Below are positions 9,326 through 17,610 of a DNA stretch of 49,561 bases, one piece after another. Origin of the DNA: Methylobacterium sp. E-005 (GTDB taxonomy: Bacteria; Pseudomonadota; Alphaproteobacteria; Rhizobiales; Beijerinckiaceae); NCBI RefSeq assembly GCF_022829725.1, contig NZ_JAKSYG010000116.1, positions 1 through 49,561 of the forward strand. The letters are read 5' to 3'. The notes under the pieces were generated by a model. That model was not told where the DNA came from. It saw nothing but the letters and a program-made list of their open reading frames with translations, and searched no databases. Position 1 is the stretch's first letter, and each line of letters begins with the position of its first letter. A program made the position numbers and the translations under genes.

Positions 9326-10048
9326 ATGAACTACAACTGGAACTGGCGGATCTTCTTCGATGCCTCGCCCGAGGGCAACGGCACGTATCTCGACATGCTG
9401 CTGTCGGGGCTCCTGTGGACGATCGCCACCGCGCTCTGCTCGTGGATCATCGCGTTCTTCCTAGGCTCGCTGATCGGCGTGCTGCGCACCCTGCCGTCGA
9501 AGCCGGCGAATGCGATCGGCACGGCCTATGTCGAACTGTTCCGCAACGTGCCGCTGCTGGTGCAGATGTTCCTCTGGTACTTCGTGCTGCCGGAGATCGT
9601 GCCGACCCGGCTCGGCGACGCGATCAAGCAATTGCCCGACGCGCCGTTCTATACGGCGGTGGTGTGCCTGGGCTTCTTCACCGCCTCGCGCGTGGCCGAG
9701 CAGGTCCGCGCCGGCATCCAGGCGCTGCCCCGGGGCCAGCGCATGGCCGGCACCGCGATGGGCTTCACCACCTACCAGACCTACCGCTACGTGCTGCTGC
9801 CGAACGCCTACCGGATCATCCTGCCGCCGATGACTTCGGAATTCCTCAACAACCTGAAGAACACGTCCGTGGCGCTGACCATCGGACTCTTGGAGCTGAC
9901 CGCCCGGGCGCGCTCGATGCAGGAATTCTCCTTCCAGGTGTTCGAGGCCTTCACGGCTGCGACGGTGCTGTACGTGGTCATCAACCTCGTGGTCGTCACG
10001 GCGGCGACCTTCCTGGAGAAGGCGGTCGCCATCCCCGGCCAGCGCTGA
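9326..10048 (+). CDS. gltJ: glutamate/aspartate ABC transporter permease GltJ
   Basis: This is an inner-membrane permease subunit of the glt importer. The 240 residues closely track the E. coli GltJ pattern: NWNWRIFFDASPEGNGTYL at the N-terminus, then ELFRNVPLLVQMFLWYFVLPE. The EAA loop SRVAEQVRAGIQALPRGQ is followed by YRYVLLPNAYRIILPPMTSE and the end TFLEKAVAIPGQR. About five membrane helices are expected. It is separated from gltI by an 83-base spacer holding a hairpin and from gltK by 51 bases. It should pair with GltK to form the heterodimeric channel on which GltL sits. Confidence 0.95.
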   Translation: MNYNWNWRIFFDASPEGNGTYLDMLLSGLLWTIATALCSWIIAFFLGSLIGVLRTLPSKPANAIGTAYVELFRNVPLLVQMFLWYFVLPEIVPTRLGDAIKQLPDAPFYTAVVCLGFFTASRVAEQVRAGIQALPRGQRMAGTAMGFTTYQTYRYVLLPNAYRIILPPMTSEFLNNLKNTSVALTIGLLELTARARSMQEFSFQVFEAFTAATVLYVVINLVVVTAATFLEKAVAIPGQR

Positions 10049-10099
10049 GGACAGCCCGCCCCCGCTTCCCCGCCCGACGGCCACCGCGAACAGGCGCCG

Positions 10100-10792
10100 A
10101 TGCTCTCGAACTTCGACTTCTCCGTCATCGTCCAGTCTCTGCCCTACCTGTTCGGGCAGGGCATGGTCTTCACCGTGACGCTCACCGCCATGGCGGCCGT
10201 GGGCGGCGTGATCATCGGCACGCTCTTGGCCATGGCGCGGCTTTCGGGCGTGCCCGGCCTCACCCAGTTCGCAAAGGGCTATGTCGAGCTGTGCCGCTCG
10301 CTGCCGTTGGTTCTGGTGATCTTCTGGTTCTACTTCCTGATGCCGTATATCGGCGCCTACGTGACCGGCTCTTCGACACCGATCCAGGTCGGCGCCTTCC
10401 CGTCGGCGCTGATCACCTTCATGGCCTTCGAGGCGGCCTACTTCTCGGAGATCATGCGGGCGGGCATCCAGTCGATCCCCAAGGGGCAGACCGCCGCCGC
10501 GCAGGCGTTGGGGATGAATTACTGGCAGACCATGGGCAACGTCGTCCTGCCCCAGGCCTTCCGCAACATGCTGCCGCTGCTGCTGACCCAGACGATCGTT
10601 CTGTTCCAGGATACCTCGCTGGTCTACGTGCTCTCGCTGACAGACTTCATGGGCGCCGCCTCGAAGGTGGCCCAGCGCGACGGCCGCCTCGTCGAGATGT
10701 ATATCTTCGCGGCGATCGTCTACTTTGTGATCTGCTTCTCGGCCTCGTTCCTGGTGCGCCGCCTGCAGCGCCGCGTGGCCATCATCCGCTGA
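10100..10792 (+). CDS. gltK: glutamate/aspartate ABC transporter permease GltK
   Basis: This is the second permease subunit, 230 residues against 224 in E. coli. Diagnostic segments are SIVPSLPYL-like [18 protein letters not shown], the FRSIPLVM-like [18 protein letters not shown], and the EAA loop [43 protein letters not shown] is also present. The protein ends in the positively charged [11 protein letters not shown]. The start ATG at 10100 has only weak Shine-Dalgarno support (GGCGCCG upstream), but the N-terminus matches the family. gltL follows after 19 bases, so both belong to one transcript. Confidence 0.95.
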   Translation: MLSNFDFSVIVQSLPYLFGQGMVFTVTLTAMAAVGGVIIGTLLAMARLSGVPGLTQFAKGYVELCRSLPLVLVIFWFYFLMPYIGAYVTGSSTPIQVGAFPSALITFMAFEAAYFSEIMRAGIQSIPKGQTAAAQALGMNYWQTMGNVVLPQAFRNMLPLLLTQTIVLFQDTSLVYVLSLTDFMGAASKVAQRDGRLVEMYIFAAIVYFVICFSASFLVRRLQRRVAIIR

Positions 10793-10811
10793 CCGACACT
10801 GGAGACCGCGT

Positions 10812-11672
10812 ATGACCTCGTCCCCGATGCCGGCCCCGCACGCCGCCGAGCCCGCCGCCGACGCGGCCTATGCGCCGGCGGATGCCGGCCTTCAGCCGGG
10901 CCATCTCGTCTCCGGCGTGCCCGCGGCGGCGCCCGGCGAGACGATGATCGCCATCGACAACATCAGCAAATGGTACGGCGACTTCCAGGTGCTGACGAAC
11001 TGCACCACCAAGGTCGCCAAGGGCGAGGTCGTGGTGGTCTGCGGCCCCTCGGGCTCGGGCAAGTCGACCCTGATCAAGTGCGTCAACGCCCTGGAGCCCT
11101 TCCAGAAGGGCCAGATCACGGTGGCGGGCACCAAGGTCGTCGACAAGGGGACCAACCTGCCGAAACTCCGCTCGCGGGTCGGCATGGTGTTCCAGCATTT
11201 CGAGCTGTTCCCGCACCTGTCGATCACCGACAACCTGACCATCGCCCAGCGCAAGGTGCTCGGCCGCAGCGCCGATGACGCCAAGAAGCGCGGGCTCGAC
11301 CTGCTCGCCCGGGTGGGCCTCGGCGCTCACGCCACGAAGTTCCCGGGCCAGCTCTCCGGCGGTCAGCAGCAGCGCGTCGCGATTGCCCGGGCGCTCGCCA
11401 TGAACCCGGTCGTGATGCTGTTCGACGAGCCGACCTCGGCCCTCGACCCCGAGATGGTCGGCGAGGTGCTCGACGTGATGGTGGAACTCGCCAAGGAGGG
11501 CATGACCATGATGGTTGTGACCCACGAGATGGGCTTCGCCCGCAAGGTCGCCGACCGGGTGATCTTCATGGACCGCGGCGAGATCGTCGAGGACGCGAAG
11601 AAGGAGGACTTCTTCGGAAGCCCCCGGTCCGAGCGGGCGCAGACCTTCCTGTCGAAGATCCTGCAGCACTAG
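10812..11672 (+). CDS. gltL: amino-acid ABC transporter ATP-binding protein GltL, with N-terminal extension
   Basis: This is the ATPase of the glt importer. The 286-residue product carries Walker [17 protein letters not shown]-loop [13 protein letters not shown], signature [15 protein letters not shown], Walker [18 protein letters not shown] and switch [11 protein letters not shown]. coli GltL is 241 residues; the excess is an Ala/Pro-rich, probably disordered leader of about 44 residues before [17 protein letters not shown]. The upstream ATG has GGAG 8 bases ahead of it, whereas the internal ATG (10944) has no good ribosome site, so the long form is preferred. The extension's function is unknown. 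Confidence 0.94.
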   Translation: MTSSPMPAPHAAEPAADAAYAPADAGLQPGHLVSGVPAAAPGETMIAIDNISKWYGDFQVLTNCTTKVAKGEVVVVCGPSGSGKSTLIKCVNALEPFQKGQITVAGTKVVDKGTNLPKLRSRVGMVFQHFELFPHLSITDNLTIAQRKVLGRSADDAKKRGLDLLARVGLGAHATKFPGQLSGGQQQRVAIARALAMNPVVMLFDEPTSALDPEMVGEVLDVMVELAKEGMTMMVVTHEMGFARKVADRVIFMDRGEIVEDAKKEDFFGSPRSERAQTFLSKILQH

Positions 11673-11681
11673 GCAGGACGG

Positions 11682-12719
11682 CTAACCCAGGGCCTCCTGC
11701 GCCGCCCGGTATTCCCGCCCGTGCCGGCAATAGCCCTCGACGATGCGGATCATCGTAGCGCGCTTCTCGGCATTGAGGGGCGCGAGGATCCGCGCCGGGC
11801 GGCCGCCCCAGAGATAGCCGGCCTCCAGGATCTGCCCGGGATCCGTGGTGGCGCCGGCGGCCAGCATCACGTCGTCGGCGATCAGGGTGCCGGGCGCGAT
11901 CGCGGCGCCGATCCCGATGAGCGCCCGGGCACCGATCCGGCAATCGGCGATCCGCACGTTGTGGGCGATCGTCGTGTCACGCCCGATCACCACGCCCTCC
12001 CCGCGGGTGCGGATGACGGTGTTGTCCTGGATGTTGGTGTCGGCGCCGATCACGATTGGCCCGGCCTCGGCATTGAGGTCGCAGCAGAACAGCACGCTCG
12101 ACCCCGCACCCAGGCTCACACGCCCCCGCAGCGTCGCGGTGCGGGCAACGAACACGCTGGCCTCGACCTCCGGTGAATCTCCGGCGGGCGGGGTCGGTCC
12201 CTCGCCCATCCGCTCGCGCAGCCGCTCGGCACGCTCGGCGACGTCGTCGGGATTGACGGGTTGCTTCGGCCGGGCCGGACTCCCGGCATAGGCGAAGCCG
12301 CCGGGCAGCTGCGACCGCGGGAAGACGGTGGAGCCCGCCTCGATCACCGCGCCGTCGCCGATCTCCGCCCCGTCGAGGATCACAACATCGTCCTCGATCA
12401 CGACATCCGAGCCGACCGTGCAGGCATGCACGACGCTGTTGCGCCCGACGGTCACGCGGTCCCCGACCTGCGTCCCACGCGCCTGGGTGGCGATGTGGAC
12501 GGTGGAGCGCGGACCGAGCCAGAACCGCTCGCCGAGGATGATGCTCTGTCCATCGGCCCGGATGACGGCGTCGTCGCCGATCCAGGCCTGGTCGCCGATG
12601 CGGGCCATGCCGATCACCGTACTGCCGCGCCCGCACCAGACGGGTCGGCTCGCGAAGTCCGGCAGAACGCCGTCGTAGGCCAGGATCAGTTCGGGGGTCA
12701 CGCGGATATCCTTCTCCAC
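11682..12719 (-). CDS. tandem gamma-carbonic-anhydrase-like left-handed beta-helix protein
   Basis: The 345-residue cytosolic protein consists of two consecutive hexapeptide-repeat (left-handed beta-helix) domains, about 28-150 and 186-312. Each ends in the gamma-CA hallmark SPAR/RPAR and they are joined by a charged helical linker. Gamma-CAs bind zinc through three histidines. Domain 1 keeps the equivalents of the first and third (H75, H98) but has R93 at the second. Domain 2 has R237 at the first, keeps the second (H253) and has A258 at the third. The catalytic Arg is kept only in domain 1 (R54), and the Asn/Gln pair only in domain 2 (N229, Q231). Neither half alone is a complete enzyme. 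It could be a pseudo-enzyme, a hetero-site enzyme, or an acyltransferase-like scaffold. It is convergent with gltL and divergent from moaE. Confidence 0.85.
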   Translation of the reverse strand: MEKDIRVTPELILAYDGVLPDFASRPVWCGRGSTVIGMARIGDQAWIGDDAVIRADGQSIILGERFWLGPRSTVHIATQARGTQVGDRVTVGRNSVVHACTVGSDVVIEDDVVILDGAEIGDGAVIEAGSTVFPRSQLPGGFAYAGSPARPKQPVNPDDVAERAERLRERMGEGPTPPAGDSPEVEASVFVARTATLRGRVSLGAGSSVLFCCDLNAEAGPIVIGADTNIQDNTVIRTRGEGVVIGRDTTIAHNVRIADCRIGARALIGIGAAIAPGTLIADDVMLAAGATTDPGQILEAGYLWGGRPARILAPLNAEKRATMIRIVEGYCRHGREYRAAQEALG

Positions 12720-12832
12720 CGCCGGCGAGGGGCTACGCGTCCCGGGGCCGGCGGGGCGCGGCAGACCGTGTCATATAGAGGCACGCGCCGCTGTGACAGG
12801 CAGGGGGCTGGCCGGGACCGTCCCCGACCCCT

Positions 12833-13312
12833 ATGGACCGGGGGATGAGCGCGCCCGCCCCAAGCATCGCCATTCAGGCCGAGTCCTTCGACACCGCGGC
12901 CGAGATCGCCCGCGTCACCGCCGATCTCGGCGGCCGGGCCGGCGCCGTCGTCACCTTCTCGGGCCTGTGCCGCGACGAGGGCGGCCGCTTGGCGTCCCTG
13001 GAACTCGAACATTACCCCGGCATGGCCGAGGCAGAGCTGTCCCGCGTGGCCGCGGAGGCCGCGGCGCGCTGGCCGCTTCAGGCGCTGCGCGTAATCCACC
13101 GCTACGGACGCGTGCGCCCGGGCGACGGAATCGTGCTGGTGATCACGGCGTCGAGCCATCGGGTCGCCGCCTTCGAGGCGGCGAGCTTCCTGATGGACTA
13201 CCTCAAGACGCGAGCGCCCTTCTGGAAACGCGAGCACCTCGCTGACGGCACCATCGGCGCCTGGGTCGAGGCGACCGCGCAGGACGACGCTGCAGCCGAC
13301 CGCTGGTCCTGA
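12833..13312 (+). CDS. moaE: molybdopterin synthase catalytic subunit MoaE
   Basis: This is the large subunit of molybdopterin synthase, which inserts dithiolene sulphurs from MoaD thiocarboxylate into cPMP during molybdenum cofactor synthesis. The product has the MoaE fold: GAVVTFSGLCRDEGGRLASLELEHYPGMAE, VIHRYGRVRPGDGIVLVITAS and MDYLKTRAPFWKRE. The two lysines of the last motif correspond to the catalytic and MoaD-linking lysines. Two starts are possible, 12833 and 12845 (MSAPAPS); the second has a purine-rich ACCGGGGG just upstream. moaD is not adjacent, so the partner is encoded elsewhere. The nitrate reductase starting at 49501 would be a client of this cofactor. Confidence 0.94.
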   Translation: MDRGMSAPAPSIAIQAESFDTAAEIARVTADLGGRAGAVVTFSGLCRDEGGRLASLELEHYPGMAEAELSRVAAEAAARWPLQALRVIHRYGRVRPGDGIVLVITASSHRVAAFEAASFLMDYLKTRAPFWKREHLADGTIGAWVEATAQDDAAADRWS

Positions 13313-13318
13313 CCGGAC

Positions 13319-13468
13319 TTAAACGATCAGCGCGTTGAGCAGCACCGCGAGCGCACCTCCCGCGATGGCGATGCCCATCAGGACTACGCTGCTGAGCTGA
13401 TCGGCGCCGTCGACCGTGTGGCCGGGGCCCAGGGAACGGACCGGTGTCTCACCGTAATAATCACTCAT
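13319..13468 (-). CDS. 49-residue single-span membrane protein
   Basis: This short gene encodes a polar N-terminus (MSDYYGETPVRSLGPGHTVD) and one transmembrane helix (about residues 28-48, SSVVLMGIAIAGGALAVLLN), ending almost at the helix. AGGAGA sits 6 bases before the ATG, which strongly supports translation from 13468 rather than the longer frame from 13546. It converges with moaE, leaving 6 bases between stop codons. I do not recognise the family. Its size and topology fit small membrane proteins that modulate larger complexes, but nothing in the context shows a partner. Confidence 0.65.
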   Translation of the reverse strand: MSDYYGETPVRSLGPGHTVDGADQLSSVVLMGIAIAGGALAVLLNALIV

Positions 13469-13668
13469 CCTGTGTCTCCTGTAGGGACCGGCGCCTGGAT
13501 CGGCCGGGCAGCCGCAACCAACGCGCGAGCGGGCCTCCGGTCCCACGCAAGATGGGGTAGAGCACGGGGTTCCACGCGGAAACGGCCGGGCTTCGTGCGC
13601 ACATCCCGCGCCGGGCGCACTTGACCCGAGTGGAACCGCAGCGTTCGTGGGGCCGCGGTGCGGGAGCG

Positions 13669-14817
13669 ATGATGTCGGACAGAAAGATTCAGGATCTCGA
13701 AGGCCCGGTCGGGCCCTGGCGCGGCGCGGCGCCGCTCGCCGCCTCCGGCATCGCGGTCGTCTGCTTCGCGGCGGCGCTGGCGCTCGCCTGGATGTCGGTG
13801 GGCACGCTGCTCCTGATCTTCGCCGGCGTGCTGCTCGGCGTGTTCCTGGACGGGCTGACGCGTGGGATCGGGCATGTCCTGCCTCTCCCCCGGGCCGTGC
13901 GGCTGACCATCGCCAGCCTCGCGGTTGCCGCCGTCGCCATCGGATTCGGCAGCTATGGCGGCGCCACGATCGTTCAGCAGGGGCGCGACCTCGGCACCAC
14001 GATCAAGGATCAGGCCGGGACGGTGACCAACTGGCTCTCCGAGCGCGGCATCGACGTGCCGAGCTTCGCGCCGCAGGGGGGTGGCAAGGACGGCTCGACG
14101 GAATCCGGGCAGCGCGAGGGCGGGCTCGGCGGCCTCGCCAACGGGCTCCTGAAGGGCAGCGGTTCGATCGTCTCGGATGCCGGCAGCGTGCTGGGGCCGG
14201 CGGCCGCGGTGATCCTGGGGCTGTTCGATGCCCTGGGCAACCTCCTGGTCATCGCCTTCCTGGGGCTCGCCTTCGCGGCCGATCCGCAGGCTTACCGCGA
14301 TGGCGTCGTCCGGTTCGTGCCACCGCAGAAGCGCTGGCGGGCGTCCCAGGTCCTCGACGGAGCTGGCGAGACCCTGCGGCACTGGCTGTTCGGCCAGTTG
14401 ATCATCATGGCGGTGATCTTCCTGTGCACCTGGGCGGGATTGGCCTTCCTGGGCATCGGCGGTGCGCTGATCCTCGGCCTCCAGGCGGGTCTGCTCGCCT
14501 TCGTGCCGACGGTCGGTCCGCTCGTGGCCGGCCTCGTGATCGTGCTGGCTGCGCTGGCCTCGGGCACCAAGGCGGTGATCGGCGCGGTGGGCGTCTACCT
14601 CGCCGTGCAATGCCTGGAGAGCTACGGCCTGACGCCCTTCATCCAGAAGCGCGCCCTCGACATCCCTCCGGCCACGATCTTCGCCGGGCAGCTGATCCTG
14701 GGCGTGATCTTCGGCCTCTGGGGCATCGCCCTGGCGCTGCCGCTGATGGCGGTGATCAAGGTCCTCTTGGAACAGCTCTACGTCGAGGACACCCTCCACG
14801 AGCAGCCGAGCACGTAG
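13669..14817 (+). CDS. AI-2E family transporter (PerM-like permease)
   Basis: This is an integral inner-membrane protein of the AI-2E/PerM family, whose members have been linked to autoinducer export or Na+/H+ exchange; the substrate here is unknown. The 382-residue product has the family arrangement. Two to three N-terminal helices are followed by a soluble, partly Gly/Gln-rich segment (about residues 100-170, QQGRDLGTTIKDQAG). A C-terminal helical bundle follows with LLAFVPTVGPLVAGLVIV and FGLWGIALALPLMAVIKVLLEQLYV. The frame is open from 13621, but the ATG at 13669 has GGGAG upstream and begins the natural N-terminus. It is monocistronic and convergent with an amidase gene, with hairpins in between. 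Confidence 0.88.
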   Translation: MMSDRKIQDLEGPVGPWRGAAPLAASGIAVVCFAAALALAWMSVGTLLLIFAGVLLGVFLDGLTRGIGHVLPLPRAVRLTIASLAVAAVAIGFGSYGGATIVQQGRDLGTTIKDQAGTVTNWLSERGIDVPSFAPQGGGKDGSTESGQREGGLGGLANGLLKGSGSIVSDAGSVLGPAAAVILGLFDALGNLLVIAFLGLAFAADPQAYRDGVVRFVPPQKRWRASQVLDGAGETLRHWLFGQLIIMAVIFLCTWAGLAFLGIGGALILGLQAGLLAFVPTVGPLVAGLVIVLAALASGTKAVIGAVGVYLAVQCLESYGLTPFIQKRALDIPPATIFAGQLILGVIFGLWGIALALPLMAVIKVLLEQLYVEDTLHEQPST

Positions 14818-14849
14818 AAGCCCTGCTGGGCTCGGGCGAAGCCAGATCG

Positions 14850-14894
14850 TCGGGGCTCCGCCCCGACACCCCGCCAAAGGGCGAGGCTCTTTGG
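14850..14894. terminator. two hairpins between convergent genes
   Basis: TCGGGGC/GCCCCGA (14850-14856 and 14860-14866) forms a 7-bp stem with a 3-base loop. CCAAAG/CTTTGG (14874-14879 and 14889-14894) forms a second stem. They separate the AI-2E permease and the leftward amidase. There is no clear T-tract, so termination activity is only likely. Confidence 0.45.
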
Positions 14895-14912
14895 GGAGCT
14901 GGACTGGAACCC

Positions 14913-16145
14913 TCAGTTGCGCAAGGCGTCCTCGATCATTCGGGCCACGGCGAGCGCCCGTCCGTCGTCGCCGAAGCGGCCGATCACCTGGACGCCGATC
15001 GGCAACCGGTCGCCGGGCACCGGCACGTTCACGCAGGGCACGCCCATCAGCGTCCAGAGCTGGTTGAAGCGTGGATCCCCCGTCGAAGCCAGCGTCACGG
15101 GGGCCGGCCCTGGGGCCGAGAAGGTCAGGATCGCGTCGTAGCCGGCGAACAGGTCCTTCAGCACCCGCCGGGCCCGGTGGGCGTGGCGGCGGGCATCGTC
15201 ATACGCGGCCGGTGCGATCGCCGCGCCTGCATCGAGATGCGCCCGGACGAGGGGCGGCAGCGATCCGGCCTGCGTATCGTACTCCCAGGCGAGCGCCAGC
15301 CGGCCCTCGTAATTCTGGATGATTCGGTGACGCTCCCAGGCCTCGGCCAGCTCCGGTGGAAGCATCAGGTCGGTCAGCCGCGCGCCGGCGCGCTCAGCCG
15401 CCTGCCGGGCGCGCGCCAGGGCGGCTTCGGCCTCCGGCTCGGGCGCCTCGGCGAATTCCTGCCGGACGAGGCCGATGCGCGGCGCGGATCCCGTCTCAGC
15501 CCCCTCGATCTGCGGCCGGCCCGTCACCAGCGCCAGGGCATGCGCAACGTCCGCGACCCCGGCGGCGAACAGGCCGACTGTGTCGAGCGCCCAGGAATAC
15601 GTCTTCACCCCCACGGTCGGGATCAACCGGAACGACGGTTTCACCGCCGCGCAGCCGCAATAGCTTGCGGGCCGGATCACCGAGCCGGCCGTCTGCGTGC
15701 CGAGCGCCAGCGGCAGCATTCCGGCGCCGACCGCCGCGGCCGATCCCGCCGAGGAGCCCCCGGGCGTATGGCCCGGATCGTGCGGATTGACCGTCGCGGT
15801 CGGATCGCTGCTGGCGAAAGCCGTGGTTGTGGTCTTGGCGAGTGCCACCGCCCCGAGGCTCTTCAGCCGCGCCACCACGGCGGCATCCCCCCGCGGGTGC
15901 CAGCCCTGGTAGATCGACGAGCCCATCTGTGTCGGCAGGCCTGCGCTGTCGATGATGTCCTTCACGCCCACCGCGATCCCGGCGAGCGGCCCCGTCTCCA
16001 GGATCGCGGGCGCCCCGTCGAGGGTGACGAACGCGTGCAACTCCGGCTCTCGGTCGGCGATCGCCGCCCGACAGAGATCGATCGCGCCCGTGGGCGTCAG
16101 GGTGCCGGCGTCGATGCGGGCGCGGAGGTCGAGGAGCGAAAGCAT
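14913..16145 (-). CDS. amidase, amidase-signature family
   Basis: This is a predicted cytosolic hydrolase of carboxylic amides. The 410-residue protein contains the complete Ser-cisSer-Lys triad of the family: K62 in AVGVKDIID, S131/S132 in TPGGSSAGSAAAVG and the nucleophile S155 in GTQTAGSVIRPASYCG. The rest follows the fold, with GDAAVVARLKSLGAVALAKT and a C-terminal GVPCVNVPVPGDRLPIGVQVIG substrate loop. No GatB or GatC homologue is nearby and the length is short for GatA (about 490), so it is not likely to be the tRNA amidotransferase subunit. It is divergent from the extensin-like gene and alone in its transcript. Substrate unknown; allophanate, biuret or aryl amides are possibilities. 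Confidence 0.9.
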   Translation of the reverse strand: MLSLLDLRARIDAGTLTPTGAIDLCRAAIADREPELHAFVTLDGAPAILETGPLAGIAVGVKDIIDSAGLPTQMGSSIYQGWHPRGDAAVVARLKSLGAVALAKTTTTAFASSDPTATVNPHDPGHTPGGSSAGSAAAVGAGMLPLALGTQTAGSVIRPASYCGCAAVKPSFRLIPTVGVKTYSWALDTVGLFAAGVADVAHALALVTGRPQIEGAETGSAPRIGLVRQEFAEAPEPEAEAALARARQAAERAGARLTDLMLPPELAEAWERHRIIQNYEGRLALAWEYDTQAGSLPPLVRAHLDAGAAIAPAAYDDARRHAHRARRVLKDLFAGYDAILTFSAPGPAPVTLASTGDPRFNQLWTLMGVPCVNVPVPGDRLPIGVQVIGRFGDDGRALAVARMIEDALRN

Positions 16146-16236
16146 TTTGTATTCAGTGCTCCGGAGGGGGCCTCTGTCAACAGAGCCACAGGGCGCGGCA
16201 TTCGGGAAACGGCGTTGACGAACGCTTTACGGGACC

Positions 16237-17244
16237 GTGCGCATCGTCCGGGTCATGTGGCGTGGCGTATCCCTTCTATCGGCTCTGGCGCTGTTCGGCG
16301 CGGGGCTCACCGCGTGCTCGATCAACCATTTCGAGCGACGCGATCCGTGGCGCGATCAGGCGGAGCAGGTCTGCCTGGCCAAGAAGCTGGTGGAGCCCAC
16401 CGAGTTCATCACGCCGGTGGCCGCGATGGATGGCCCCGGCCCCTGCGGCATGCAGCAGCCGTTCCGGGTGACGCGGCTCGGCGGCGGCTCCGTCGTGCTC
16501 AAGCAGCGGATGACGCTCGGCTGCCCGGCCCTGGCCGAGGCCGAGGCGTGGCTCGCGGACACGATCCAGCCCGCCGCCAATCTCTATTTCGGTGTGCCCG
16601 TGGCGGAGATCAACGCGGGCTCCTATTCCTGCCGCGGCCGCAACAATCAGCCGGGCGCCAAGCTCTCCGAGCACGGTTTTGGCAACGCGGTCGACCTGAT
16701 GTCGGTGAAGCTCGCCGATGGGCACGTCATCACCGTGAAGGGCGGCTGGCGCGGCACCGAGGCCGAGCAGGGTTTTCTGCGCGAGATCTTTCTGGGCGCC
16801 TGCCAGCGCTTCACCACGGTGCTGGCGCCGGGCTCCAACGTGTTCCACTACGACCATATCCACGTGGACCTCGCCCGCCATGACCCGCGCGGTTTGCGGC
16901 GGATCTGCCAGCCGCTGATCAAGTTCACGCCGCAACTCGGCACTGGCGTCGAGCGGCCCCTGTCCCGCCCTGTCCCGCCGCCGCGCCAGCCCGCCGCCCC
17001 GCAGGCCCCGGTGGATATCGAGGAGGATGACCCCTACGGCGTCTCGCCGATGTCGAAGGCGGCAAGCCCGACGCAGGTGGCCCGCGCCCCGGCGCGCCCT
17101 GCCGCGGCCACGGCCTACACGTCGGCGCCCCCGGTCCGACCCGCGCCGCATGTCGCGACCGCCCTCCCCGAGGAGGCGGAGCAGGCCTACGACGAGCCGC
17201 TTCAGCTCGGCGCGCCGGCGCCCAGCACGGGGCCGATCTACTGA
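16237..17244 (+). CDS. extensin-like (LAS-type metallopeptidase-like) lipoprotein
   Basis: The product is predicted to be a membrane-anchored lipoprotein. A hydrophobic leader ends in a lipobox, FGAGLTAC, with the lipidated Cys near residue 27. The central domain (about residues 40-230) matches the extensin-like C-terminal family, related to LAS peptidoglycan peptidases. SEHGFGNAVD (S-x-H-x6-D) and HYDHIHVD supply the two His and one Asp that bind zinc in MepA/VanY-like enzymes. The last 100 residues are Pro/Ala-rich and disordered. A role in cell-wall peptide cleavage is a family-based inference. The GTG at 16237 gives the longest form; an ATG at 16255 is an equally good start. It is divergent from the amidase gene. 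Confidence 0.86.
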   Translation: MRIVRVMWRGVSLLSALALFGAGLTACSINHFERRDPWRDQAEQVCLAKKLVEPTEFITPVAAMDGPGPCGMQQPFRVTRLGGGSVVLKQRMTLGCPALAEAEAWLADTIQPAANLYFGVPVAEINAGSYSCRGRNNQPGAKLSEHGFGNAVDLMSVKLADGHVITVKGGWRGTEAEQGFLREIFLGACQRFTTVLAPGSNVFHYDHIHVDLARHDPRGLRRICQPLIKFTPQLGTGVERPLSRPVPPPRQPAAPQAPVDIEEDDPYGVSPMSKAASPTQVARAPARPAAATAYTSAPPVRPAPHVATALPEEAEQAYDEPLQLGAPAPSTGPIY

Positions 17245-17284
17245 GGTGAACACGCCGCGTTCGCGGGTCCATTCTTTGTGCAGG

Positions 17285-17318
17285 CCCATCGCCCCGGTTC
17301 CGGTTTCAGGGTGATGGG
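17285..17318 (+). terminator. stem-loop after the extensin-like gene
   Basis: CCCATCGCCC (17285-17294) pairs with GGGTGATGGG (17309-17318), giving 10 bp with one G-U and a 14-base loop, 41 bases after the stop codon. No T-run follows. Possible terminator or mRNA-stabilising hairpin. Confidence 0.45.
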
Positions 17319-17337
17319 CTAGTCGCTCGGTCTCTCC

Positions 17338-17610
17338 GTGAGACTTATGCCGTGGCGTTACACTCTGGACGACCAGGACGAGAGCTTCGCACGCGCTCTG
17401 GTGGCGAGCGGGCGCTACGCGTCGGTCGACGAGGTCCGACGTCATGGCCTTCGCCTTGTCGCCGCGCGCGAGCAGCATCGTCAGGCCGAGCTTGAGGTTT
17501 TACAGCGAGATATCCGTGAGGGTCTCGAGAGCGGTGTCGCCGAGCCATTAAATCTGGAGGCCGTCAAAGCCGAAGGCCGCCGCCGGCCGCTTCCCGTGGG
17601 CCGTAAGTAG
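17338..17610 (+). CDS. ParD-family type II antitoxin (orphan)
   Basis: The 90-residue protein has the ParD layout. An N-terminal ribbon-helix-helix DNA-binding part (RYTLDDQDESFARALVASG, then YASVDEVRRHGLRLVAARE) is followed by the toxin-binding helix (AELEVLQRDIREGLESG). The tail, EPLNLEAVKAEGR, is the usual end of ParD antitoxins. Start may be GTG 17338 or ATG 17347 (MPWRYTL). The reading frame is intact. It is followed directly by remains of a parE gene carrying a nonsense codon and two frame changes, so this antitoxin appears to have outlived its toxin. It might still repress its own promoter or neutralise other ParE proteins in the genome (inference). Confidence 0.85.
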   Translation: MRLMPWRYTLDDQDESFARALVASGRYASVDEVRRHGLRLVAAREQHRQAELEVLQRDIREGLESGVAEPLNLEAVKAEGRRRPLPVGRK

